Source: Ditylenchus dipsaci
Taxonomy: Eukaryota > Nematoda > Chromadorea > Rhabditida > Anguinidae
Assembly (NCBI GenBank): GCA_004194705.1
Contig: SADC01001227.1
Span: 2,604,001 to 2,668,000, forward strand
Length of the DNA: 64,000 nt
Direction: 5' to 3'
Positions within the stretch are counted from its first letter, which is position 1. Every line of letters starts with the position of its first letter. The notes below the pieces were generated by a model. It did not search any database, had not been told where the DNA came from, and saw only the letters and a list, made by a program, of their open reading frames with translations. Below, one piece after another: positions 20,483 through 31,698 of this stretch. The position numbers and the translations under genes are program-made.

Positions 20483-21337
20483 TAGGGTTGTGGAATTCTC
20501 CGGAGAAATACAAACCGGAGAATTCTCTGGAGAATTCCCCGAGAAAACGGAAAAAGGAACTCAATCGCAATTTACAGCAAAAACTTAAATAAATACGAAA
20601 TCTGGGCGCTGGTAGCGAATACTACCCCCCCCTAAAAAATTTTTCTATAAAAACTTTTGTAACTACCCTTTGAAACAACAAGTTTAGGCTTAGCCCTTAG
20701 ACTTGGGGGTAGGCCAGCGTACGGAAGTTGTGACTAAAAAACTGTGTTAAGCACTTTTTTCTCAGTCTGGGACATTATTTGTGTACTTTTTACTTAGGTT
20801 TTAGAATGAAAATTTTTCAGGGGGGGGGGGGGGTATTTGCTACTAGGATTGAAATTTGCGTTTCTTATACACTAAAACCTCGATATAGAAGCCTAGGGGA
20901 CCACTAAATTGGAGGGCCACTGTATTAAAACTATAAAAAGTACAAAGGCTACTAAATTGAGGTTTAGCTCTAACTGTAGGAAACTGCAGTTAAACTGTAT
21001 AAAGATTACAGTTAACTGTACAGCCACAGTTATATATGCCAATGAAATAACTTACCGATTTCTGTAATTTGTGGTAAGTTACCGGTGAGTTACTAGTAAC
21101 TTGCCAGTAAGTTACCGTAATAATGTGAGTTACAGTCGAGTCTCGCTAATCCGGCACCCCTCGCTAATCCGGCACCCAGGACAGGTCCCGAGGGTGCCGG
21201 ATTAGCGAGACTCGACTGTACCATGGTGACTTACCGCCTCCTAACCCTCGAACTAACTGAGCTATTTCACATTTTCTTTTTCTTATTTTTTTATTTAGTC
21301 GGAGAATAGGCGAAGAATTCTCCATTCCACAATCCTA
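20483..21337. mobile_element. hAT-like element with GGAGAATTC arms
   Basis: Left TAGGGTTGTGGAATTCTCCG, right end inverse of TAGGATTGTGGAATGGAGAA. GGAGAATTCTC units recur in the left arm. Flanks GGCTTCAC and GGCTTATA share five of eight positions, a worn TSD at best. It holds the small element at 21133-21218 and a tRNA-like relic at 21224-21268 (minus). Confidence 0.6.
21133..21218. mobile_element. minimal pogo-like foldback, GCTAATCCGGCAC family
   Basis: Only 86 bp: CAGTCGAGTCTCGCTAATCC, a second CTCGCTAATCCGGCACC unit, a short loop and the mirror image ending CTCGACTG, with TA on both sides. It shows the family design in its smallest form. Confidence 0.92.
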
Positions 21338-24166
21338 GGCTTATAGGAGCTATCGACAGACTGCTACTTGAACAAGCACAGTCGTTTTTTTCTACGGTTT
21401 GCATCGCAGTCTTCATTTTTTCATGTTTAACATATCGATCTGAGCGCTATTATGCGTCGCGTCATTTTTTCTAGAAAACATAAAAGGTATAATGTTGACC
21501 CATCAATCTTTCGGAAACGCAATCAGCTTGATTAATTTTTTTGGCCAAAGGGCCTAAGAATAAAATAAAACAGTCCCGTTTTTCTTCCAGTTAATTGATG
21601 TACTATTTAATATTGTGTATTTGTCAAATTTAACACGGGAAAGTCGGATCGTAACTTTTGTTTATTCTGGTATAGTTTTTCACGTAGATCATTTTGGTAT
21701 ATGGGAGTATGGGTGTTTGCTATGAAGTGACCCAATAAGCGCTTTTAAATTGACGACCATTTCAGGAAAGTCGAGGAATCTCCCAAGGCGCATAAGTCAC
21801 TTGTCTACAAGCTGCATGTTTGCATGAAGTATCTCAAAAGGACCGCCAGAATCTGCTCTTCCAAATGAGGTTATGTGAGCTTTATATGTACAAAAGCACT
21901 CGGAGAACCAGCATTTAACGCACAGGTCTACCATTTTCTCACAAGGTAAATTTACACTCAAGCTGCTCGAAAGAATGTCGTAACTGTGTATAACTGCTTA
22001 ATGCTTGGTCAATACTTGTAGAGAAATTCAACAGCTACAAGATAGGCAAAAAATCAACACGAAAATTCAATAAAAATCACTCATAAATTACAGGAGAAGA
22101 GTTAAAACCAGCTGTTTTTCTGGTACTGAAATTTGAAGGGTATCTGGTTTGGCCTATTTATATGCCGACTTCCTTCAACATTTTTTGGTTTCCAATATAC
22201 CAAAATGATCAGCAGGAAAAATGCAACAGAACTAGTGCAAGGACTCACAAGACAACGCGAAAATATCACAATATTTAAGCCAAAACAATTTGACCTCAAA
22301 ACCGTACCAAAACCAGGGCTTTTGGACGAAAATTCAGGTGGTTATGGCTTAATTTTCATAACTTTCTCAAAATTTTATAGGGCATTTACTGAAAAGAAAG
22401 ATATCACGTGATATAGCACAAAAAACTGCATTAGATATTACTATTAGATCACAACTTGTGATTCACAAGTTTCACTGTGTTTTCCCTCTTTTGAGAGGAT
22501 TGAAGAAGTGGCCTGGAAGCCAGGTCATAGATGGACGATTCTGGCTCAATTTCAATGGGCCTGGAATCGACACATTTTTTCAAGATTCAGATACCGTGAG
22601 AATTAAAAGACTCGCCAAAGTCTTAGCTATCTTTTGATACGCAACTTGAGCGAATATTGCGTTCAAAAAATTGATTCCAAGCTCAGTAAAATGAAACCAG
22701 AGTCGTCCATCCATGACCTGGCTGCCATTCCACTTCTTCAATCCTCTCAAATAGAGGGAACGCAGAATAACACTTGTGATCTAATAGTGCTATCTGATGC
22801 AGTTTTTTGTGCTCCATCGCATAATTTTTTATTTTCCTAAAATGTTTAATAAAATTTTGAGAAAATTACGAAACCGAGCTATAACCACTTGAATTTTGGT
22901 ACATAAGCCCTTGGTTTTGGTATGATTTTGAGGTCAAATTGTTTTAGCTTGAATTTGGTGATATTTGCTTGTTGTCTTATGAGTCTTTGCACTAGTTCTG
23001 TCGTCCTTTTCACGCTGAGCATTTTGGTATATTGCCAGCAAAAATTTTCATTGAAAAGTCGACTGAACAAAGTGCCCTTCAAACTTCAGTATCAGGAAAA
23101 CAGCTGGTTTTACCTCTCTCCTGTAATTTTTTGAGTGTATTTTATTGACTTCGTGTGCTGATTTTTCGCTTATCTTGTAGCTGTTGAATTTCTCTACAAG
23201 TATTGAGCAAGCATCGAGCAGCTATACACAGCTACGACATTCTTTCAAGCAGCTTTGAGTGTAAAATCACCTGGTCAGAAAATAGTGATTTTGTGCGTTG
23301 GACGCTGGTTGTCCGAGTTTTTGCAGTCATTTGGCAGCTCACATGCAATCATTCAAAAGGGCAGATCCTCACGCTTATTTTTGACGTATTACAGCCACAG
23401 ATGTGGTCTGCAGATAAGCAATTTCTATTCATCTGGATTCCTCAATTTTCCTGAAATAATCGTCAATTTAAAAACGGTTATTGGGTCACTTCATGACTAG
23501 CAAACACCCATACTCCCTCACCAGTGTTTTCATAACTAACACTGACGCCTAACACTAACCTAACGTTGGGCTAACACTTAACCTTACACTAACACTAACA
23601 TGTTAGTGTTAGTGTAAGGTTAGTTTAAAATGGCGGGTTAGTGTTAGTGTTAGGGTTAGTCTCAAGTGTTAGTGTTAGTGTAGGTTAGTTTAAAGTGTTA
23701 GTGTTAGTGTTAGGTTAGTGTTAGCCTAACACTAACATAGTTAGTCTCAAAACTAACTGTTAGTTTAAAATCAAACTGTTAGTTTAGTTCTAGTGTTGAT
23801 TCTAACATGCTGCTTAACTAACATAAGGTTCTTCAATGCTGCTTAGTGATAAGGACGTAATGATTTACTCAATGAACACCCTCTTTTTTCATATTTCTCA
23901 GTTTCATATCTAAAGCCACCTATCATTTCGAAATCTTGTAGTAAATACTCGCACTCATTTTACGACCTCTTTCGGCAAACGAAAATGCTACGTATACAAG
24001 AAAACTTGTCCCTCCTATAAAATTTTGCTTTACCAGAGTAACTGAACTACACATAAAAGACTAGAGACACACACAATTTCACACATGCGTTTAACTCAGT
24101 CCGAGAATATGCTGGCCCACATTGTGCCTGAGGCTGTGCTAAGCAAAAAATTTGACTGCTCACAAG

Positions 24167-25271
24167 GGTACAGTCCGTTTGACCGTCACCATTTTGACCG
24201 TCAGCATAATTTGACCGTCACCATTTTGACCGTCACCAATTTGACCGTCAGGAATTTTGACCGTCGATTATATTTTTACCGTCGTTTAAAATTGACCGTC
24301 ATTAAATTTGACCGTTGCCACTTTGACCGTCAGCATAATTTGACCGTCGCCATTTTGACCGTCGTTTGAATGTGACCGTTGCAACTTTGACCGTCAGCAT
24401 AATTTGACCGTCGCCATTTTGACCGTCGTTTGAATGTGACCGTCACTATTTTGACCGTCACCATTTTGACCGTCAGTAATTTTGAACAGATAACGAGTGA
24501 ATCACACATCTTGATGCAATTTTTGCAACGCAGGCTAACAATTACTAAATAAGACGATAAACCTTGACTAACACCGTAACTTTATTGAACCGTTTAACAA
24601 CATTTCAAACATCTTTCAACGCCAACACAACTCCCTGACACCATTCTTTCTTACTGAGTCTGTTTGCATCGACATCCGACCACCGATTAACTGGAGCAAT
24701 ATTCGTCCGTCCCGCTTCACATCTTCAACCCTCCTTGGTTTAGTGACACCGTTCACCCAGTCCTGAAGAAATATAAGAGATGTGAGAACAAGCTGATATA
24801 AAGTGCATTGAATGTTACGTTGTAGAGTAGCAAATAATCACCCACGGTAAGCCTCACGAAGTTTTATGAAGAAGTGCCAGACGGATGGATGAGGTTGAAT
24901 GAGCTTCTGAAGCTTGTTGTTGTTGCTCCCTTGAATAGGCTGAACACCTTAACCAGACTAAGTAAACACCAGTCCTTCAAAGAAATTTGGCTAACGACGG
25001 TCAAAATGGTGACGGTCAAATTATGCTGACGGTCAAAATGGTGACGGTCAAATTATGCTGACGGTCAAAATGGTGACGGTCAAATTATGCTGACGGTCAA
25101 AATGGTGACGGTCAAATTATGCTGACGGTCAAAATGGTGACGGTCAAATTTAAACGACGGTCAAATATAAACGACGGTCAAAATTCCTGACGGTCAAATT
25201 GGTGACGGTCAAAATGGTGACGGTCAAATTATGCTGACGGTCAAAATGGTGACGGTCAAACGGACGTACCC
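24167..25271. mobile_element. non-autonomous hAT element with TTTGACCGTCA arms
   Basis: 1105 bp. Left GGTACAGTCCGTTTGACCGT, right inverse of GGGTACGTCCGTTTGACCGT; TSD CTCACAAG at 24159-24166 and 25272-25279. Each arm is an array of TTTGACCGTCACCA and TTTGACCGTCAGCATAA units (about a dozen per side). It lies about a dozen bases after the stop of the surrounding transposase. Confidence 0.93.
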
Positions 25272-25282
25272 CTCACAAGAAG

Positions 25283-28009
25283 TTACCTCAAGTAAAAATT
25301 GCCCGTACAACTACTCTCGCCATATGGAAGGGAACTTGCAGTAACACATCCAGAAACATCAGCTTTTTTTATTATAATAAAACCAAGAAGCAGAACAACA
25401 AATACGCTAAATGTGGTGGTTGCAATAAATGAACAGTTGAGAATTCAACAAATCGAAATTGGTTCTGTTGCGATGCCTTGAAGTGGCTAATCCAGCCTGC
25501 GAAAAAATTCTTCCCACTGGTGCACCTGAAAGGGGAACTGAGAGAACTTTCAACGCTAGCAGAGCCACAGGTCTAGCATCCTGAAACAGATCAAATATTT
25601 TTGAAAAAATACGTTACAATATGTCAGGAAATGACCGTATCAACGAGATTCGACCGTACTTCAGAGTATCAATTTTTGATTTGCCAAAAGGATTCATGCC
25701 AACCACTCTCTGCAGTATTTGCTTCAGCCAAGCATCTCTCCCATCTTTTTCTCTAAGCTTTCGTCGACTGGTTTGCTCTTCTGCATATTTGGCCATCAGT
25801 TGGTCAAGAGTAGAGTTCAGAAGTCTGTTTTCTGGCAGAATTTCCCTAGATTCTGGTTGATGTATTTGAATCTAAATGCGAAATTGTGAATGTCTGAACC
25901 ATCCAGGCAAAATGCTCCAACCATGTTTTTGATCGAGCTGAGGGCAGTATCAAAATCATCCTCTGTAAGCTGATAAGCAGTGTTAGGGTCTAACACAGCA
26001 GCAATAAAGAGAATTGGATCGAATTTAACAGAGTACACGTCCATAAAGCATTCAAACCGTTTGTCCATGATTTCTTTTAATCCATCAGCAAGCTCAGAAA
26101 AGGCTGGAAAACTTTCCTGAAATTGAACTGTACAATAGGTTCAGAATCTAATATATTCAAAAGAAGCTACCTTGAACTTTATCAGCGATTTATAGATGAT
26201 TTTTACGTATCCATATCCCAACGAGACTGTCACTGTCTTTTCCGCTTGTACTCGTCTAAGCATATCAACGAATATTTTCATGAGATTGTATATTGGCGAA
26301 GGAACTTTAAATATCAGATTGATATAACATATTCAAAAGATCCTTAGCAATGAACCAACTTGAAGTTCGTATCTGGTCAGTGTGTCTATCCTTTTTGTCG
26401 GGCGATCGCTGCAACAGCTTGTTCATTTTTCAAAAAGCATTCCAAGACGAGAATTTGGGAAGACCAGCGAGTTTTCGAGGGTGAGACAAGACCGGTCCCT
26501 GTTTTTTCTTTCAGCTCCTAATGATATATTCCAAAGAACGACAGGGGATTGTAAAGTTACCTGTAATGCGAGTGGTGATCTTCCGAAATAATTGACTAGA
26601 ACCATCATTTTTGAATAAGCTGGGTTCGGCGTGACAAACTTCTTGAACATGTCAACAATTACCAACTGCAAAGTATGAGCGAAACATTTAAGGCGCAAAG
26701 GAAATGCAGATCTGGAAATTTCTGTCTTTTTATGAAGGACTATAAAGCGACTAAACGTACTGGACAACCAAGTCAGCTTCTTGTAATTCTTTATCGCCAT
26801 CCCCTTCACCATCGTAGAAGCTATCATTATCTTTAGTGTCCGAAAAACAAAGGTTCATGTCAACTGAAATAGGTCATGAAAAGAAAGAAATTTCTGAAAA
26901 AATAGATACCTGGAAAAATATCGTTGAAAGCCTTGGACATGTTGCTGGCTCCATCTGTTACAACTTTGAACATGCTCTCTATCTCAAGGCCGAATTCTGA
27001 CAGCATCAATTCTGTATCTGATCGTATAGTGACTCAGTATGCGACCCTTTTACCGTATTTTCTCTATTAATGAACCCCTCTCTAATAATAAACCCCCCTC
27101 GATTTTTTGACTAGGATTTCAGAGTAGGGCCATTTTTGATTTACAATTTCAACATTTTCGAAGGGTGAAAATAATGAACCCGGGTTCATTAATAGAGAAA
27201 ATACGGTATTCGATCAGACCAAGAAAGATTCTCTGAAGAGTGCCCTCACTCTGGCAATAGTGAAAAGTGAATCCTTAAAAATATCCTGTTACAAATATAA
27301 AAACAGCTTTTACGATTACCCAGGTAAGAATGTTTCATTCCTTTATCGGTCCATATATCAGCAGTGATAGATCCACGTTGAGGTACTTTAGCAATTAGAG
27401 ATTTTTCTTTTGTTTTGACTTGCTCATAACGGCTATCAGTAATCTTTTTAAGACTTGCGAAGCTGCTTGCTATCTGTCACGAAACGTAATTCAGCTTGTC
27501 TCGTGAATATTACAGAAAAATTACCTCAACACTTGGGTTCAATTCATGAATGAAGTTACGCATTACAGAATTTCGAAATAAATTTATCGGAATAGATGGA
27601 ACAGACAAGACTTCTGCAAAGGCGCTTGTAATTTTTCGATACCTAAGACAGCTTTGAAGAAGGAGACTTACAAATGCGAAAACTAATATAAAACTAGCCT
27701 TGTGACTGGCTCCTTCTTTGTTGCATCATCAGCCAAAACCTTCTTTGGAGTTTGCATCTTGTCCCTGTGCACAGTTTGCCAGTGCCTGTCAAGAACGTTC
27801 TTGTATGCAGATAGCTTCTGACATTCAAGCGTTTACACCAAGTTGACCTAATCAAAATCCACTAACCGTTAAACACTCTTTACATTTCATAGTTGTATTG
27901 CCTTGGCTATCATTTTCTTCGATGAAGTTGTCCCATACAATGCTTCGCAAACGCTTCTTTGAGCTCTTATGGTTTCTTGAACAGACAGTTGACTAACTTC
28001 GAAAGACAT
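25283..28009 (-). CDS. hAT transposase (BED finger, RNase H-like core, C-terminal dimerisation region)
   Basis: Several exons on the minus strand. The first, 27867-28009, starts ATG and encodes SKKRLRSIVWDNF then MKCKEC; a later exon (about 27720-27830) has YKNVLDRHWQTVHRDK, so the BED finger C-x2-C/H-x4-H is complete. The core has LKCFAHTLQLVIVDMF (about 26650-26700). The last exon 25283-25580 has LKVLSVPLSGAPVGRIFSQA, the dimerisation/insertion block, and its usual SS-x-x-x-ER is altered to SG-x-x-x-GR. One-base break near 27971 (CC run). A CCGTATTT MITE sits at 27053-27206 inside the gene. Could still be active if that MITE is intronic, but several exons are unresolved. Confidence 0.78.
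27053..27206. mobile_element. CCGTATTT-type MITE, ATGAACCC family, copy 1
   Basis: 154 bp between TA dinucleotides; left CCGTATTTTCTCTATTAATG, right inverse. The same 154-bp element in opposite orientation is at 59465-59618. Both share GACTAGGATTTCAGAG and its complement in the middle. Confidence 0.92.
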
Positions 28010-28691
28010 TTCTGAAAGCAAACAAGAAATATTAGTAAGAAGTCAAAATACAACATTGCTGGCAATTTTCATAACTGAAGTCGAAATACGAATCACTTTT
28101 AAGAAACAATGTGTAAGAGTAGCTAACCATAAGCTCAAACCTTATGTTAGTTAAGCAGCATGTTAGAATCAACACTAGAACTAAACTAACAGTTTGATTT
28201 TAAACTAACAGTTAGTTTTGAGACTAACTATGTTAGTGTTAGGCTAACACTAACCTAACACTAACACTTTAAACTAACCTAACACTAACACTAACACTTG
28301 AGACTAACCCTAACACTAACACTAACCCGCCATTTTAAACTAACCTTACACTAACACTAACATGTTAGTGTTAGTGTAGGGTTAGTTTAAAGTGTTAGTG
28401 TTAGAGTTAGGTTAGTGTTAGCCTAACACTAACATAGTTAGTGTTAGTTATGAAAACACTGTCCCTCACACAAAAATGATCAGCGTGAAAAACTGTATCA
28501 GAATAAAAAAAGTTACGATCCGACTTTCCCGTGTTAATGTAGTTTCTAGGATAAACTCTCGATATAACGAACTCCTACAACTTTTTGGTCAAGGACGCTC
28601 GATTTAATGCAATGTTTAATACAATGAACGATCGATATAACGAACCCTTGCGGCTGATCCCCAGCGGTTTCGTTGTATCGAGCGTCGAATA

Positions 28692-29518
28692 TATTATGAA
28701 AGCTGAATTCTACAAGCTTTTGTCAAGGAACACCTTTCAAAAACAAACATGGATCAATATTTTTTTACAAAATATTTCAATCCGCTAATTTCTAATTTTA
28801 AGTATTGAAAAAGACAAAAATGTAAACTCTATGACATTGATCCGTCGGCCCTAAACCACATGGTATTGAATCGATTACCCTGCGATTTTTTGAGAGTTTC
28901 ATTTTCGGTTTATACCTGTGTAAATCAACAACAAAAAGCAATAAATCGCTCTCAAGTTTTTTTTTCAGCTTTCGAATAAAAAAGGTTGCGTTGGTAAGTT
29001 CTAAAGATATCCGAACGCTGATCAGGTTAAATCAAACACAGTACTTGGTCGACATTTTTCACAGTCAATTATGGTTGTCCCCTAAACCTACTTGTCTAAT
29101 AGACGCATTGGTGTTGGTCAGTCCATGAAGGACACTTGTGTTCTCAGGCTGGAAGTTCATTAAAATTGTAGTATTAGATGTGGCAGCAGACAAAAGCATG
29201 GTATCGATTATCATAACGTTGCTCAAGAACTCTCTAGTAATTCTTCATTGCAAAATGGAATTCTAAAAATTAGATAAATACTACATGAGTCAATAACAAC
29301 TTCTAGGGAGCATTTAGCAGCAATAGTAGGAAACACCAGTTATGATTTATTCACAGCCTAAGCCGTGAACACGATGACAACAACAAGCTGCAGCCATGGG
29401 AAAATTTAGTCCACCCTCTAATCTAATTGATATTGAACTCTGACTGCTACTGCTATTCCTACTATTGACTGCCTTTGCCAAAAAGGAAACCCCACTTGGA
29501 AGTGTCGTTGAACTTTTA
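28692..29518. other. no gene seen
   Basis: AT-rich with no supported exon. A Ser-rich minus-strand frame at 29347-29535 is open but has no recognisable content. Confidence 0.35.
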
Positions 29519-29710
29519 CTCATCAGATGGCTCACCTACATTTCGAATAAAACTTTTATGAAAATCCATCATTATAAATAAAAGTCTTTTCGAAAAAAAT
29601 TTAAATGGCAAAAATCGTTTCATGACAAAAATTGTGTTGTAACAAATTGTTGTGAAACTAATCAATTTTGGAAATATCTTGTATCGGACATGTATTTGTG
29701 GAAACAGCTA

Positions 29711-29951
29711 CCGTTTTCCTCTAATATTTCTTCTAATAACTCACCCCCCTCAACTTTGAGGGCATATATCTCAGCTCGGAACAAATATTTTGCAAAGCTG
29801 TTATTGCGTTTTCTTAATTCCCAAGAGCTCTACCGATTCCAGTTTTTAAATTTAATATTTTCACCCAAAAATCTTGAGATCGAACTCAAATTTTTTCAAT
29901 TTTCAGCGATCCTCTAATAACTCACCGGGTGAGTTATTAGAGGAAATACGG
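29711..29951. mobile_element. CCGTATTT-type MITE, AATAACTCACC family
   Basis: 241 bp between TA; left CCGTTTTCCTCTAATA then TCTAATAACTCACCCCC, right CTCACCGGGTGAGTTATTAG then AGGAAATACGG. Confidence 0.85.
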
Positions 29952-30685
29952 TATCTATTCCACTTATTTTAGCATTTGTTACTTATGCTAACACTAATTT
30001 TCTCAAAAATATATTTTGATCCCAGTTCATATCTTAGTACAAATTATCGTCACTAAATTTCATTTAAACCATCATATGATACAAATCGTTCGCGCTGGTA
30101 TCATCAAGATACTAATTTAAACACAGTGACCACTAAAATTCATAGGGATGTTCCAGAGACTTCATATGACATTTATTCGAAGAGAAATCAACACAATAGC
30201 TCACTCCATACTGATCTAACAACGTCAATCTGATTGTTTCTAAGATATTCAAAACTCTATCTTGACAATAGGAGGATAGTTACAGAGAAATATGCCCGTA
30301 AATTCAAACCCGAATAATCGGGTTGAATTTACAAATCTGAACCTCAACAGTGGCCTACTTAAATGTTCTGAACATTTTTTGCACTAAGGATCATTTCAAA
30401 ATCATGCTTAATCTTGAACACAACAGCCTGAATCGTCTGCAAATATTTTTTGGTTCATCACTGACAGATCCAATTCTATCAATACATGCATCTTGACCTG
30501 CGAACTTTTTGATCATCTTTCGGACACTTTTTTGCTGATTCTAAATTTTCTTTGGCAATCCTATTGATCATTCATTTGCATAATAACATCATGCTGCATT
30601 CTTTTTTGATTTAAATTATAGAGGCGTAAAAAATACCTTCAAACTTTGCTAGAAAACTTTCGCTTCATTCTTCTTTTTCCTTTGG

Positions 30686-30884
30686 CTATGAAGAAGTCGA
30701 TTTGAGCCGGGGATCGACTGCAATTTTCATCTTCTTTGGGCGGCCGAAGTGTACTTCTGCTTCCACCCCACCCTGCTCTGGCACTACTTGTTGCTCTTCT
30801 GCAGCTTGCTCAGGCATCAGCTCTTCTGCACCAGCATCGCTTGAAAAATTGAACTCATCGCTGGAGCTAGCTTCGTCAGTACTG
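30686..30884 (-). CDS. acidic terminal exon with basic motif, unknown protein
   Basis: Acceptor GCATTAG, then 65 codons and stop. The start is Ser/Asp/Glu rich (TDEASSSDEF, SSDAGAEELMPEQAAEEQQ), the end basic (FGRPKKMKIAVDPRLK), like a nuclear acidic tail plus localisation signal. Base composition is richer in G+C than its surroundings. No upstream exon found. It lies within the 120-bp inverted repeats and may belong to a transposon. Confidence 0.45.
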
Positions 30885-31364
30885 CTAATGCAAAAGAATC
30901 ATTCATGATTTTCAGCTGAAAGAGAACATGAAAAGCGAGAGTGGGGCAGCAACTATTTATTTACTCATTGGTTTAAGAAAAATAAGATCCGCCGAACTTG
31001 ACAGAGTCTACTGTATAACAATTTTCCCCATAAATAATAATTACAACACAATTTTTGTCATGAAACGATTTTTGCCATTTAATTTTTTTCGAAAAGACTT
31101 TTATTTATAATGATGGATTTTCATAAAAGTGTTATTCGAGATGTAGGTGAGCCCATCAGATTAGGTTGGCGTTAGCAAAAGTGCATTTGGAGTCTGGTTG
31201 TATGAACTTTTTACCTGAACCAAAGAATAATAACTTTTTAAGGATGTTTTGACATTTTTGCATTTTTTGAATTTATGAAATTTACATATTTTGCTAATTG
31301 CAATCAAGAGATATTATTTGATAAAAAACACAAAAATACAACAAAAATGGAATAATAAAAAAAG

Positions 31365-31408
31365 GGCCATTAAATCGAGGGGTCCGTTAAATCGAGGGTT
31401 TACTGTAT
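31365..31408 (-). mobile_element. solitary right end of a CAGTAAACC-type pogo-like element
   Basis: CCGTTAAATCGAGGGTTTACTGTA: two GTTAAATCGAGG units before the terminal ACTG and TA. No left partner found. Confidence 0.5.
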
Positions 31409-31698
31409 CACGTTTTGGGGCGCCACCTCTAGGAATAAATTTCGCCTGCTGCTCTATTTTTTCCTAATTTTTACTTGAAAAGCAAAAAATAATAATATTT
31501 GAAAAATGGAAGACAATCGAATAAAATTACAAAGAAAAATTTATTTTCTCTTAGAAAATGCTGGCTACGCTTTTTAGGCTCTATTGATTTATTATCCTGG
31601 TTTCTGTACATATTTTGCTCGCAAAAATTTCAATTTTTGGTTTATTAAGTTGACTGGATATTCATCATTTACATTTATTTTCTCGTATAATTTTTCAA

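Larger units (their letters stand above)
23522..28461. mobile_element. complete hAT transposon with GTTAGTGTTA arms
   Basis: Termini CAGTGTTTTCATAACTAACA and the exact inverse; 8-bp TSD TCCCTCAC at 23514-23521 and 28462-28469. Subterminal arrays of GTTAGTGTTA and its inverse (23550-23830, 28150-28450). Encodes a BED-type hAT transposase on the minus strand. Inserted into the TTAA palindromic element. Confidence 0.93.
21634..28533. mobile_element. TTAA-flanked palindromic element (family 1)
   Basis: Ends CACGGGAAAGTCGGATCGTA (left) and its inverse (right), with TTAA at 21630-21633 and 28534-28537. Without the hAT insertion (23522-28461) it is about 2.0 kb and is almost all inverted repeat: the left arm 21684-22610 is mirrored by 22660-23515 around a centre near 22640. 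The arms show no convincing protein. Related to 52440-55489. Confidence 0.82.
20131..28691. mobile_element. pogo-like host element carrying a stack of nested insertions
   Basis: Left end CAGTCGACGCTTGATATAAT with GATATAACGAA repeats. Right arm near 28561-28691 ends GTTGTATCGAGCGTCGA with two changes in the last bases (AATA for ACTG). TA flanks at 20129-20130 and 28692-28693. Removing the TTAA element (21634-28533) leaves about 1.65 kb. Pairing of the two ends is inferred from matching motifs. Confidence 0.6.
29519..31165. mobile_element. possible element bounded by 120-bp inverted repeats
   Basis: 29523-29643 and 31037-31158 are near-identical in inverse orientation (shared ACTTTTATTTATAATGATGG, TTTTTGTCATGAAACGATTT). 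They enclose the acidic exon at 30686-30884 and a CCGTATTT-type MITE. No TSD identified, so an inversion breakpoint pair is an alternative. Confidence 0.5.

Noticed and set aside
23545..23830. Telomere-like array (GTTAGTGTTAG resembles TTAGG-type repeats)
   Set aside because: It is the subterminal array of a hAT element, mirrored at the other end, and both ends have TSDs.
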